Part shown: piece by piece, positions 46,186 through 54,819 of the stretch
Position numbering within the stretch: position 1 is the stretch's first letter
How the letters are laid out: each line of letters starts with the position of its first letter
Assembly (NCBI RefSeq): GCF_902459725.1
Contig: NZ_CABPSH010000009.1
Location: 62,001-126,000, forward strand
Direction of reading: 5' to 3'
Origin: Pandoraea eparura
GTDB taxonomy: Bacteria > Pseudomonadota > Gammaproteobacteria > Burkholderiales > Burkholderiaceae
DNA: 64,000 nt
Notes under the pieces: generated by a model
Seen by the model: only the letters and a program-made list of their open reading frames with translations
Told to the model about the DNA's origin: nothing
The model's database searches: none
Translations under genes and position numbers: made by a program

Positions 46186-46215
46186 TGTATAAGAGTTTAG
46201 AGATTTCTCACGCAA
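46186..46215 (-). promoter_or_regulatory. Candidate aceA promoter
   Basis: Minus strand: TTGCGT, 18-base spacer, TATACA. It gives a leader of about 100 nt and is directly downstream of the AT-rich block. Confidence 0.4.
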
Positions 46216-46380
46216 CGCAACAGAACGAATTACGATGTCATCGAATATTTTTTATCGATATTAATCAATGATATATGAGAATAATTTCTTTATATGAAAT
46301 GATATTTCCCCTCCTGAAATTACACCGTTGTGCCAAGCAGCGCAAATTTTTACGCACCGCAAGACCATTCCACATCATGA

Positions 46381-46411
46381 AAAAAGCCGGTGACAGCGCG
46401 TCCCGGCTTTA
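46381..46411 (-). terminator. Terminator of the EamA permease gene
   Basis: Perfect 8-bp arms AAAGCCGG/CCGGCTTT with a 12-base loop, running into six T residues on the minus strand, 43 bases after the permease stop. Confidence 0.82.
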
Positions 46412-46454
46412 TCAACGGGGTGCGCGACCGGGCGAACGCGCCCGGGAACGGTGA

Positions 46455-47366
46455 TTACGATGCCGCCCGACGGGGCGCCGGCAGCGACTTGGGCGGCTTG
46501 CACACGAGCCACACGGCGAGCGCGATGAAACAGCCGCCGAAGACGTGCGCCATCGTCACCGCTTCATTCAGGAACAACGCGCCCCACAGCACGCCGAACG
46601 GCGGAATGAGGAACGTGACGGTCAGCGAGCGCAGCGGGCCCAGATCCGCGATCAGCCGGAAGAACAACATATAGGCCACCGCGCTGCACAGGAAGCCGAG
46701 CGCGGCCATCGCGGCCCAGACGCCGCCGGTGGCTGGGCCGGGCATGCCGGACGTCGCCGACACGTAGCCGAAGAACGGCAGCAGCACGACGGCCGCGCCC
46801 AGTTGGCTGCCGAAGGCGACCAGCTTCGCATCGAGGCCGCCGCGCTCGGAAATCCAGCGCTTGGTCAGATAACCCGCCAGCCCATAGCAGGACGTGGCCA
46901 CGAGGCATGCCAGCGCCCCCATGAGTACCGGCCCCGACATCGTGACCGGCCCGGTGCGTGTCAGTACCGCAACCCCGGCGAGTCCGAGCAACACGCCCAG
47001 CCCCTTGGCCCCGGTCAGACGCTCCCGGAAGAACAGCGTGCCGATAACGACGCCCATGAGCGGCGTGGTCGCGTTGAGAATTGCCGAGTATCCGGCCGGC
47101 AGCACGCGCGCGGCGAGGCAGTACATCACGAACGGGATGCCGGAATTGATCACGCCGAGCGCCATCGACGCGCCGAGCCGTCCCTTGAACGTCCAGCGCA
47201 CGCGCAACACGAGCAGGATCACTGCCAGACCGATGGCGCCGAGGGTCACACGCAGGAACGCCGTAGGCAGCGGCCCGAGCACCGGGACAATGATGCGCAT
47301 GAAAAGAAAACTCGCGCCCCAGATGGCGGAGAGCGTCAGCAAACGGGCAATGTCGGACGAACGCAT
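46455..47366 (-). CDS. EamA/DMT-family permease
   Basis: A 303-residue membrane protein beginning MRSSDIARLLTLSAIWGASFLFMRIIVP, with two EamA repeats and about ten membrane helices. The AIWGASF motif is typical of the family. The frame is open for 82 codons upstream, but that stretch is not membrane-like and overlaps the divergent promoter region. The substrate is unknown. It is divergent from the queF-like gene. Confidence 0.87.
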   Translation of the reverse strand: MRSSDIARLLTLSAIWGASFLFMRIIVPVLGPLPTAFLRVTLGAIGLAVILLVLRVRWTFKGRLGASMALGVINSGIPFVMYCLAARVLPAGYSAILNATTPLMGVVIGTLFFRERLTGAKGLGVLLGLAGVAVLTRTGPVTMSGPVLMGALACLVATSCYGLAGYLTKRWISERGGLDAKLVAFGSQLGAAVVLLPFFGYVSATSGMPGPATGGVWAAMAALGFLCSAVAYMLFFRLIADLGPLRSLTVTFLIPPFGVLWGALFLNEAVTMAHVFGGCFIALAVWLVCKPPKSLPAPRRAAS

Positions 47367-47585
47367 GGTCGGGAAGACGGCACCAATGACCGTCGGGAAG
47401 GATGGGAACGCGTGAATCGTCCCACATCGGCGCCCGGCCTGCTGGTCAAAATCGGACATGGCGACGCTGGCACGGTTGCGTTCGTCGTCAAACCTGATTG
47501 CCGCCCGTCGTGAGTCACTCACGGCCAGCCAGTTTTCGGAATCCTCGCATTGAACAAACCCGATGCCGCGCGATATGGTGATTGA

Positions 47586-47597
47586 CCGATCGATCGG
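47586..47597. promoter_or_regulatory. Perfect 12-bp palindrome before the queF-like gene
   Basis: CCGATCGATCGG, a perfect palindrome, sits 13 bases before the ATG and overlaps the likely Shine-Dalgarno GGAG. It could be an operator or a translation-blocking structure, or chance. Confidence 0.4.
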
Positions 47598-47610
47598 AGA
47601 TTTCACATCC

Positions 47611-48501
47611 ATGACGTATCACGATTCGCGCGCCCTCTCCCCTCAGGAGGCGCGGCCCCTGTGCGCCCCGCCGCCGCTCAGCCAGAACCCCATCCTTCAT
47701 CCGATTCCCCGCGCCCGATATCAACACCGGGCGACGTCGCAGACCGCCTCGCCCGACGCCTCGCCCGACGCATCGCCGACAGTGGTGCCGCGCGGGTACG
47801 ACCTCTGGAATCACTACGAGGTTGCGTGGCTCGACATGCATGAGCGGCCCCAGATCGCCGTTGCGGAACTCGTGATTCCCTGCGATTCCCCTTACACCCT
47901 GGAGATGTCGAACGCGCAACACTATTTTCTGGCGCTGCGCGAGCAATGCTTCGAATCACCCGATGCGCTGGAAGCGCACGTGGCGGGCGAGTTGTCACGC
48001 TGCCTGCAGGCTTACGTGCTCGTGCGCACGACGCCGGTCAGGCAAGCCGTTCGCACCACGGCCGCCTGCGGGCCGGACACGGAAAGCCTCGATCTGGCGC
48101 CGGTCAGCGTGATACGCGGCGGCGTGCAGGCGGATCTCCTGTGCCTGACCAGCGATGCCGACACGACGCAGGCGTCGCCGCTTCGCGAATGCCTGGTCTC
48201 CGACCTGCTGAGCGTGCGATGCCCGCTCACCGAGGGCGTCGACTACGGCACCGTCTGGTTCGACTACACGGGCGCGCCGATCTGTCGTCGCTCGCTGTTG
48301 GCGTATGTGCTGTCGTTTCGCGATAGTGCAATGCTCATCGAACAATGCGTGGAGACACTCTTCAGCGACGTCCTCGCGCGATGCGCGCCAACGCGGCTGG
48401 CAGTCGGCGCACGTTTCACGCGACGTTACGGACTCGATATCAATCCCGTACGCTCGACGCACGCCATCGCCCTCACCAACCTGCGCACCATTCGCCAATG
48501 A
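47611..48501 (+). CDS. Divergent QueF homologue (preQ0 reductase-like) lacking the NADPH motif
   Basis: A 296-residue bimodular tunnelling-fold protein that aligns by eye with proteobacterial QueF from residue 63 to the end: YDLWNHYEVAWL, SDLLSVRCPLTEGVDYGTVWFDYTGAPI, EQCVETLFSDVL and ARFTRRYGLDINP. The catalytic Cys and proton-donor Asp are present (C204, D211), as is the substrate Glu (E244). Two hallmarks are changed: the NADPH-binding ESKSFKLY motif reads EMSNAQHY (98-105), and the His before E244 is Ile 243. So preQ0 reduction is doubtful. ATG 47611 has a GGAG 11 bases before it; ATG 47563 is an alternative. A Ser-Pro-Asp-Ala repeat lies near 47-56. The stop overlaps the yhhQ start. Confidence 0.78.
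   Translation: MTYHDSRALSPQEARPLCAPPPLSQNPILHPIPRARYQHRATSQTASPDASPDASPTVVPRGYDLWNHYEVAWLDMHERPQIAVAELVIPCDSPYTLEMSNAQHYFLALREQCFESPDALEAHVAGELSRCLQAYVLVRTTPVRQAVRTTAACGPDTESLDLAPVSVIRGGVQADLLCLTSDADTTQASPLRECLVSDLLSVRCPLTEGVDYGTVWFDYTGAPICRRSLLAYVLSFRDSAMLIEQCVETLFSDVLARCAPTRLAVGARFTRRYGLDINPVRSTHAIALTNLRTIRQ
47746..47780 (+). repeat. 12-bp tandem repeat inside the queF-like gene
   Basis: GCCTCGCCCGAC twice, then a shorter GCATCGCCGAC. It encodes the SPDA repeat in the N-terminal low-complexity stretch. Confidence 0.6.
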
Positions 48502-49301
48502 CCGCTACTGTCTGCACGCCTCCCCTTCCCGCCGCGCTCACCGCGCGCCAGGCCACGCGCATGACGCCGGCCGTGATCGTGCTCGCGATTGCCTTCGTGA
48601 GCTTCCTGCTGATCTCGAATGCCCTCGGCGCGCGCGTGTGCGAGGTCACCCTGCCTTGGTCGGTCCGAGGCGAGCCGCTGCGCCTGACGTTCTCGGCCGC
48701 CCTCATCAGCTTCCCGTTTGCTTACCTGTTTGCGTCGGTGCTCACGGAGGTCTACGGCTATCGCATCAGTCGTATCGTCATCTGGAGCGGTCTCGCGGCC
48801 AATCTGGTGATGATCGGCTTTCTATGGCTGATGACCCTGCTGCCGACCGAAGGGGCCTGGGCGGAACAAACGGGCTTCACGGACGAGGTGCAGCGCCACT
48901 GGTACGAGGCCATCGCGCATATGTTCCTGGCGTCGGTCTCGGCGTGCTTCGTGGGCGAGTTCGCGAACGCCGCCACGCTCGCGCGCATGAAGGTGGCGAT
49001 GCGCGGACGGCTCGCGGGCCTTCGCATCATGCTCGGCAGCGCGCTTGCCGCGCTGCTCGATACGGTCGTCTTCGTGGTGGTGGCGTTCGCCTACGTGCTC
49101 GACCTGGACGCGATGGCCCGCATGGCCGGACTCGAATTCGTCTTCAAGTGCGCCATGCAATGGCTGGTACTGCCGCTCACGGTCGGACTGGCGCGGGGGC
49201 TCAAGCGAGTGGACGGCATCGATCACTACGACGTCGGCACCTCGCTGAATCCGTTCCGCTTTCGGGCATCGTTGCCGCAGCCATCCGCTGACCTCCGATA
49301 G
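48498..49301 (+). CDS. yhhQ: Queuosine precursor transporter (YhhQ/VUT family)
   Basis: A 267-residue inner-membrane protein with about six helices. The family hallmarks are SFPFAYLFASVLTEVYGY in helix 2 and the C-terminal DGIDHYDVGTSLNPFRF. YhhQ of E. coli imports the queuosine precursors preQ0 and preQ1. Its ATG overlaps the stop of the queF-like gene (ATGA), so the pair is almost certainly translated together and probably handles the same 7-deazapurine. It is longer than E. coli YhhQ. A longer open frame lies inside the upstream gene and is not used. Confidence 0.87.
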   Translation: MTATVCTPPLPAALTARQATRMTPAVIVLAIAFVSFLLISNALGARVCEVTLPWSVRGEPLRLTFSAALISFPFAYLFASVLTEVYGYRISRIVIWSGLAANLVMIGFLWLMTLLPTEGAWAEQTGFTDEVQRHWYEAIAHMFLASVSACFVGEFANAATLARMKVAMRGRLAGLRIMLGSALAALLDTVVFVVVAFAYVLDLDAMARMAGLEFVFKCAMQWLVLPLTVGLARGLKRVDGIDHYDVGTSLNPFRFRASLPQPSADLR

Positions 49302-49322
49302 CACGTGTCGCTCACGCGCGAC

Positions 49323-49358
49323 GACTGTCGGGACTGTCGGGACTCCCGGGACTCCCGG
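49323..49358 (+). repeat. 9-bp tandem repeat, four units
   Basis: GACTGTCGG twice, then GACTCCCGG twice, in the gap between the convergent yhhQ and cyclotransferase genes. Confidence 0.75.
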
Positions 49359-49406
49359 GCAGCAGCGACGGCAGTGGCAGCAAAGGTAGCCGTAGCGACG
49401 CCAGGG

Positions 49407-49937
49407 TCAGGCCGCGCTGCCGTCGCGCGCAAGGCGATACGTGACCCAGTCCCCGCCGGCAATCCGCGGCAATTGGCGCACGGCCGCTTCGCTCACCGGA
49501 TAGACGATGCAGGGATACGTGGCGCCTTCACAGGCAACGTCGTGCATTTCGCGAACGAACAACCCGGCCTCGCCCGGATACACCGCTTCGATCTCGTCGA
49601 GCACGGGCACCAGCGCCGCCGCGATGCGATAAACATCGCCGATCACACGGCCCGCGTCGTGGCCGTCACCCGCGGCGGCGTCGAACACCATGCCCGGGTA
49701 GTCACCGAAATCGTAGAGCCGCCCGCCGAGAGACGTGGTACCGACATACACGGGCGCCTCGATGCCGTGACGCTCGGCCGCATACGTCACGTCGTTGATT
49801 TCCCCAGCACGCAGCGTGCCATAGACGAAAACGTAGATCGCCTCGTCGTTCGAATCTTGCGTGCCTAGCAAGCCGTGGGCGTCATCGGCGACATGGGCGT
49901 CATACCGGTCACGCGTTGCAGTGTTCATCACGAGCAT
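49407..49937 (-). CDS. Gamma-glutamylcyclotransferase-like protein (AIG2/GGCT fold)
   Basis: A 176-residue protein with the fold's signature YVFVYGTLRAGE at 35-46 and a catalytic-type Glu in PVLDEIEAVYPG. Members cyclise gamma-glutamyl compounds or act on related amides; the substrate here is unknown. The first ~30 residues are acidic and not conserved-looking. ATG 49937 and 49928 are both possible starts. It is divergent from the AraC gene and convergent with yhhQ. Confidence 0.82.
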   Translation of the reverse strand: MLVMNTATRDRYDAHVADDAHGLLGTQDSNDEAIYVFVYGTLRAGEINDVTYAAERHGIEAPVYVGTTSLGGRLYDFGDYPGMVFDAAAGDGHDAGRVIGDVYRIAAALVPVLDEIEAVYPGEAGLFVREMHDVACEGATYPCIVYPVSEAAVRQLPRIAGGDWVTYRLARDGSAA

Positions 49938-50175
49938 TCAGATTGGAAAAAGCGGGAACGCGGAAACGACGGCGACGCGTCGGACCACACGTCGTCTGCC
50001 GCGCACTGCCATCAAGCATAACGTCATTGCCGCTCGGAAAGCTACGGTGCGCATGCGTCCTGCGAAGGACGTGTTGGCTGCACAGGGTCAAGTTTTCTCA
50101 TGGCAGCCCAACTCGCGCGAACTGCCACGCACGGCTGATTTACACTGATGAAACCCAAATTGTCGCGATTACGCC

Positions 50176-51075
50176 ATGCCCACCCCCATGCCCGCGCCGT
50201 CCGATCCGTGGGACGTCCAACCGCCCAACCTCGATCTCGACGCCGACACACCGGCCGACCCCGGAGCGCACGTCGTGCCGATGGCGTTCACGCCGACTCG
50301 CGAGCGTCCGGTGCGATTGCGCGCGCGGCCGCTGCGCGACGGCATCCGTGTCCCCGATCATCAGCATGCCTGGGCTCAGGTCGCGTACACGCCGCGCGGC
50401 GTCATTCAGATCGCGGTGGCCGACGCGGCGTGGATCGTGCCGCCTTCTCGTGCCATCTGGATTCCGCCAAACGTCATGCACAGTCTGCAGGTCAACGAGC
50501 CCTCGTACTTGCGCACGCTGTACGTCCATCCTGACGTCGTCCCAACGGGTCTGGATCATTGCCGCGTCGTGGAAGTCTCGGCGCTGCTGCGCGAGTTGAT
50601 CGCCGCCATTGACGTGCCCGAGGCCGCACTCGATGCCCCTCGCGAACAGTTGCTGGGCGCACTGATCCTCGACGAACTGCGGCGCGCGTCGCCGCTGCCG
50701 CTGGCGGTGCCGCTACCGCGCGACAAGCGGCTGCTTACGCTGTGCAACGCCATGCTGGCCGACCCGGCCCGCACCTGGACGCTCGATCAATGGGCCCGCT
50801 ACGCCGGCGCGAGCCCACGCACCATCGGCCGGCTGTTCCGGCAGGAACTCGGCATGAGCTTCGTGCAGTGGCGCCAGCAGGTCGTGCTGGCACAGGCCAT
50901 TCCGATGGCGTCGAAGGGATATCCGTTGGCGCGCATCGCCCGAGAATTGGGCTATCGCAGCCAGAGCGCATTTTCCGCGATGTTCAAACGCACTTTCGGC
51001 CGCACCCCCAGCGAGTTCTTCGCCACCGCACCCGACGCGCCCTCCGTGCGCGCCGACAGCCCCATAAACGAGTGA
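50176..51075 (+). CDS. AraC-family transcriptional regulator
   Basis: A 299-residue protein with a cupin-type N-terminal domain (about 45-120, with HQHAWAQVAYTPRGVIQIAV and the PPNVMHSLQV turn) and two C-terminal helix-turn-helix motifs (about 190-285, with WARYAGASPRTIGRLFRQELGMSFVQWRQQ and IARELGYRSQSAFSAMFKRTFGRTPSEF). The first ~35 residues are a Pro/Asp-rich leader. The neighbouring cyclotransferase gene is divergent and could be a target; this is only positional inference. Confidence 0.92.
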   Translation: MPTPMPAPSDPWDVQPPNLDLDADTPADPGAHVVPMAFTPTRERPVRLRARPLRDGIRVPDHQHAWAQVAYTPRGVIQIAVADAAWIVPPSRAIWIPPNVMHSLQVNEPSYLRTLYVHPDVVPTGLDHCRVVEVSALLRELIAAIDVPEAALDAPREQLLGALILDELRRASPLPLAVPLPRDKRLLTLCNAMLADPARTWTLDQWARYAGASPRTIGRLFRQELGMSFVQWRQQVVLAQAIPMASKGYPLARIARELGYRSQSAFSAMFKRTFGRTPSEFFATAPDAPSVRADSPINE

Positions 51076-51240
51076 GTCCCACGTCGACCACCCGACGGCG
51101 AGGCCTTGGCAAGCTGCACGACGGTGCGCATCATGGATCACGTTGCGACATCCCGTCGCGCGGATGGGGATGCACCCGCAGACCGCCGGCAAGACGACGT
51201 TTCCTGCACGATTGAGCGCGGCGCGCGTCACCGGTCGACG

Positions 51241-51275
51241 AAAAAATCCCCGCGTGCCTGTCGGAACGCGGGGAT
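51241..51275 (-). terminator. Rho-independent terminator of clpB
   Basis: Minus strand: perfect 10-bp arms ATCCCCGCGT/ACGCGGGGAT with a 10-base loop, followed by six T residues, about 55 bases past the clpB stop. Confidence 0.9.
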
Positions 51276-51329
51276 AGCGCGTGCGGATTGTGCTGATCTT
51301 ACGAGGCGCGGTGAACGCCACACCCGGGC

Positions 51330-53993
51330 TTACTTGGCGGCCGGTTCAGTCTCATCGCTCACCTGACTCACCTGGCTCACCTGGCTCACCTCGTCCGCCT
51401 GCCGGGCAGCGCCGCCATCGAACGTGAATCGCCCGTTGCGCCAGTCGACCGGGATGGTGTCCTTCGGCCCGAACGTGCCCGCCAGCACCAGCTTGGCGAC
51501 TGGGTTCTCGATCTCCTGCTGGATCGCCCGCTTGAGCGGCCGTGCCCCGAACACCGGATCGAAGCCCTCGCGTGCCACGTGCGTAAGCGCCGCCTTGCTG
51601 ACCTCGAGCGTCATGTCGAGCTTGGCCAGACGTTGACGCAGGATCTCGATCTGGATCGTGGCAATCGACTCGATGTGCTTTTGATCGAGACCGTGGAACA
51701 CCACGACTTCGTCGATGCGATTCAGGAACTCCGGACGGAAGTGATCCTTGATCTCCCCCCACACGGCGTCCTTGATGCGCTCCTGCGGCTCGCCGACCAT
51801 CGACTGGATCATCGACGACCCAAGATTCGACGTCATCACGATCACGGTGTTCTTGAAGTCCACCGTGCGGCCCTGACCATCGGTCATGCGTCCGTCGTCA
51901 AGCACCTGCAGCAACACGTTGAACACGTCCGGGTGCGCCTTTTCGACTTCGTCGAGCAGGATCACGCTGTACGGCTTGCGACGCACGGCTTCCGTCAGGT
52001 AGCCACCCTCTTCATAACCGACATAGCCCGGCGGCGCGCCGATCAACCGCGCGACGCTATGTTTCTCCATGAACTCGCTCATGTCGATGCGGATGAGGTG
52101 ATCCTCGGCATCGAACAGGAACATCGCCAGCGCCTTGCACAGCTCGGTCTTGCCCACACCGGTCGGCCCGAGGAACAGGAACGACCCATACGGACGATTT
52201 GGATCCGACAGCCCGGCACGCGACCGCCGGATGGCGTCGGACACGGCGGTAATCGCCTCGTCCTGCCCGACCACACGCTCATGCAGCTTGTCTTCCATGT
52301 GGAGCAGCTTTTCGCGCTCGCCCTGCATCATCTTCGAGACCGGAATGCCGGTGGCGCGCGAGATCACTTCGGCAATCTCTTCGGTGCCCACCTGCGTGCG
52401 CAACAAACGCGGATGCGCCTGCTGACCGGCCGCTTCGGCCGCATCGGCGTCCTTCAACTGCGCTTCGAGCTGTGGCAGCTTGCCGTATTGCAGCTCGGCC
52501 ACCTTGTCGAGCTTGCCCTCACGCTGCAGCTTCGCGATGTCGGCACGCACGCGGTCGATCTCTTCCTTGACCTGGGCGCTGCCCTGCACCGCCGCCTTCT
52601 CCGCCGTCCACACTTCTTCAAGGTCGGCGTACTCGCGCTCCAGACGCGAGATCTCTTCCTCGATCAGCGCCAGGCGCTTCTGCGACGCTTCGTCGGTTTC
52701 CTTCTTGACGGCTTCGCGCTCGATCTTCAACTGGATCAGACGACGGTCGAGCTTGTCCATCACTTCCGGCTTCGAGTCGATCTCCATCTTGATCTTCGAC
52801 GCGGCCTCGTCGATCAGGTCGATGGCCTTGTCCGGCAGGAACCGGTCGGTGATGTAGCGCTGGCTGAGTTCCGCCGCGGCCACGATGGCCGGGTCGGTAA
52901 TCTCCACGCCGTGGTGCAGCTCGTACTTTTCCTGCAGGCCACGCAGAATCGCGATGGTCGCCTCGACGCTCGGCTCGTCGACGAGCACCTTCTGGAAACG
53001 GCGCTCCAGCGCGGCGTCCTTCTCGATGTACTTGCGATATTCGTCGAGCGTGGTCGCGCCGATGCAGTGCAGTTCACCGCGTGCGAGCGCCGGTTTGAGC
53101 ATGTTGCCCGCGTCCATGGCGCCTTCGGCCTTGCCGGCGCCGACCATCGTGTGAATTTCGTCGATGAACAGGATCGTGCGGCCTTCATCCTTGGCGATGT
53201 CGCTGAGCACGCTCTTCAGACGCTCCTCGAATTCCCCCCGGAATTTCGCGCCGGCGAGCAGCCCCGCCATGTCCAGGGCGAGCACGCGCTTGTTCTTGAG
53301 CGACTCCGGCACTTCGCCGTTGACGATGCGCTGCGCAAGCCCTTCCACGATGGCGGTCTTGCCCACGCCGGGTTCGCCGATGAGCACCGGATTGTTCTTC
53401 GTGCGGCGCTGCAGAATCTGGATCGTGCGGCGAATCTCATCGTCGCGGCCGATCACCGGATCGAGCTTGCCGAGCGACGCGCGCTCGGTCAGATCGAGTG
53501 TGTATTTCTTGAGGGCTTCGCGCTGGCTCTCGGCGTCCTGGCTGTTGACGGATTGGCCGCCGCGCACGCCTTCGATGGCGGCTTCGAGCGACTTGCGCGT
53601 CAGGCCCCGGGCGCGGGCGAGCTTGCCGGTGTCGCCCTTGTCGTCGGCGAGCGCCAGCAGGAACATTTCGCTGGCGATATAGCTGTCGCCATGCTTCTGC
53701 GCTTCCTTGTCGGCCTGATTGAGCAGGCCTGCGAGTTCGCGGCCGACCTGCACGTTGCCGTCGGTGCCCTGCACCTGCGGCAGCTTCGCGATGGCCGTCT
53801 CGATATCGTGCGCGAGCGGCTGCACCTGCACGCCGGCGCGCTGCAGCAACGAGCGTGCGGCGCCCTCGGGTTGTGCGATCAGCGCCGCGAGAAGGTGCAG
53901 CGGCTCGATGTATTGCTGGTCGCGACCGACTGCCATGCTTTGGGCATCAGCCAGCGCTTCCAGGAACTGCGTGGTGAATTTGTCTTGTCGCAT
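51330..53993 (-). CDS. clpB: ATP-dependent disaggregase ClpB
   Basis: ClpB rescues aggregated proteins with DnaK. The 887-residue Hsp100 has the N-terminal double Clp domain, NBD1 with GEPGVGKT, the M-domain coiled coil (about 410-530), NBD2 with GPTGVGKT and the C-terminal domain. A ~20-residue tail adds tandem VSQ repeats ending in DETEPAAK, beyond the E. coli length. CGGAGC precedes the ATG at 53993. A sigma-32-like promoter lies just upstream, as expected for a heat-shock gene. Confidence 0.97.
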   Translation of the reverse strand: MRQDKFTTQFLEALADAQSMAVGRDQQYIEPLHLLAALIAQPEGAARSLLQRAGVQVQPLAHDIETAIAKLPQVQGTDGNVQVGRELAGLLNQADKEAQKHGDSYIASEMFLLALADDKGDTGKLARARGLTRKSLEAAIEGVRGGQSVNSQDAESQREALKKYTLDLTERASLGKLDPVIGRDDEIRRTIQILQRRTKNNPVLIGEPGVGKTAIVEGLAQRIVNGEVPESLKNKRVLALDMAGLLAGAKFRGEFEERLKSVLSDIAKDEGRTILFIDEIHTMVGAGKAEGAMDAGNMLKPALARGELHCIGATTLDEYRKYIEKDAALERRFQKVLVDEPSVEATIAILRGLQEKYELHHGVEITDPAIVAAAELSQRYITDRFLPDKAIDLIDEAASKIKMEIDSKPEVMDKLDRRLIQLKIEREAVKKETDEASQKRLALIEEEISRLEREYADLEEVWTAEKAAVQGSAQVKEEIDRVRADIAKLQREGKLDKVAELQYGKLPQLEAQLKDADAAEAAGQQAHPRLLRTQVGTEEIAEVISRATGIPVSKMMQGEREKLLHMEDKLHERVVGQDEAITAVSDAIRRSRAGLSDPNRPYGSFLFLGPTGVGKTELCKALAMFLFDAEDHLIRIDMSEFMEKHSVARLIGAPPGYVGYEEGGYLTEAVRRKPYSVILLDEVEKAHPDVFNVLLQVLDDGRMTDGQGRTVDFKNTVIVMTSNLGSSMIQSMVGEPQERIKDAVWGEIKDHFRPEFLNRIDEVVVFHGLDQKHIESIATIQIEILRQRLAKLDMTLEVSKAALTHVAREGFDPVFGARPLKRAIQQEIENPVAKLVLAGTFGPKDTIPVDWRNGRFTFDGGAARQADEVSQVSQVSQVSDETEPAAK
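51358..51393 (+). repeat. 9-bp tandem repeat in the clpB 3' end
   Basis: CTCACCTGA, CTCACCTGG, CTCACCTGG, CTCACCTCG in tandem encode the VSQ repeats of the ClpB tail on the minus strand. Confidence 0.8.
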
Positions 53994-54026
53994 CGGGTGC
54001 TCCGTTAAGAATTCTCTCTGGATCGG

Positions 54027-54055
54027 ATGTGCGGACAAGCCCCTGCGGTTTCAAG
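54027..54055 (-). promoter_or_regulatory. Probable sigma-32 (RpoH) promoter of clpB
   Basis: Minus strand: CTTGAAA, 14-base spacer, CCGCACAT. The -35 matches the heat-shock consensus fully and the -10 partly. The start would be about 25 bases before the clpB ATG. Confidence 0.6.
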
Positions 54056-54161
54056 GGGGCATGGCAGCGCGACGATTGCCATGTCGCGCAAAACCGGAAC
54101 GGGTCGGCATCAGCGGCAGCGGCGCTCAATAGAGACCGGATGGGTGACAGGAAGCCGCCGC

Positions 54162-54190
54162 GGGACACGCCCGGATTTGAAGCTCATAAT
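54162..54190 (+). promoter_or_regulatory. Possible promoter of the truncated haemoglobin gene
   Basis: GGGACA, 17-base spacer, CATAAT, about 87 bases before the ATG. Each box matches the consensus at four or more positions. Confidence 0.35.
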
Positions 54191-54276
54191 AGCGATTTTC
54201 AGCCTCACGCACCACGCGTCACGGTGACGCCAGGACGCCGGGAATCACCGGCGTGCCCGCCCGGGTGCCCATCGAA

Positions 54277-54762
54277 ATGTCTACGCAAACCTCCCGCCAA
54301 CGCCCGGACCCCTGGCCCGCCACACGCCTCGCCGAAATCGACGAAGACGCCGTGCGTCTGCTTGTGCACACCTTCTACGGACGCATTCGCGACGACGACA
54401 TGCTCGGCCCGGTGTTCCGTCAGGCACTCGAAGGTCGCTGGGACATCCATCTGGAAAAAATGGTGGCGTTCTGGTCCAGCATCGTGCTCGGCGCCAAACG
54501 CTACCGCGGCAATGTGACGCAGGCGCATCAGCCGTTTGGCCACCTGAGCGGTGAGCATTTCAGCCGCTGGCTCGCCCTCTTCTTCGATACGCTGGACGGG
54601 CTCTTCGAACCGCAGGCCGCCTTTGCCTTCGCGGAACCGGCCATCCGGATCGCGGAGAGCCTGCAGTTGAATTTGTTCGGATGGGAATACGCCCTGCCCC
54701 CGGCGCAACGAGCGCTACTGGACAGCGTGAAGCAGGCAAGGCACGCACGGCCTCACGAATGA
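54277..54762 (+). CDS. Group III truncated haemoglobin
   Basis: A 161-residue haem protein of the group III truncated globins. By eye against Campylobacter Ctb: B10 Tyr 34 (TFYGRIRDD), CD1 Phe 47 (LGPVF), E7 His 58 (WDIHLEK), E15 Trp 66 (AFWSSIVLG) and proximal F8 His 84 (TQAHQPF). Such proteins bind oxygen or nitric oxide; the role here is unknown. ATG 54277 is chosen; a GTG eight codons upstream is possible. It is divergent from clpB and convergent with moaE. Confidence 0.87.
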   Translation: MSTQTSRQRPDPWPATRLAEIDEDAVRLLVHTFYGRIRDDDMLGPVFRQALEGRWDIHLEKMVAFWSSIVLGAKRYRGNVTQAHQPFGHLSGEHFSRWLALFFDTLDGLFEPQAAFAFAEPAIRIAESLQLNLFGWEYALPPAQRALLDSVKQARHARPHE

Positions 54763-54771
54763 CATTATCGG

Positions 54772-54790
54772 CGAAGATAGGAAATCTTCG
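54772..54790. repeat. Hairpin between the globin gene and moaE
   Basis: Perfect 7-bp arms CGAAGAT/ATCTTCG with loop AGGAA. No T-tract follows on either strand, so termination is uncertain although it lies between convergent genes. Confidence 0.4.
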
Positions 54791-54819
54791 ACGACGTTAC
54801 TTGAAAATCAAAGAAGAAT

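Larger units (their letters stand above)
46077..46454. other. AT-rich regulatory region upstream of aceA
   Basis: A 378-base gap without a gene. Bases about 46200-46330 are strongly AT-rich against a GC-rich background, with many A and T runs. A candidate aceA promoter is at 46186-46215, and the terminator of the neighbouring permease is at 46381-46411. The AT-rich block may act as an UP element or bind nucleoid proteins. Confidence 0.6.

Noticed and set aside
51579-54008. Open frame of about 800 codons opposite clpB
   Set aside because: It lies entirely antisense to a full-length ClpB and its translation shows no domain or motif.
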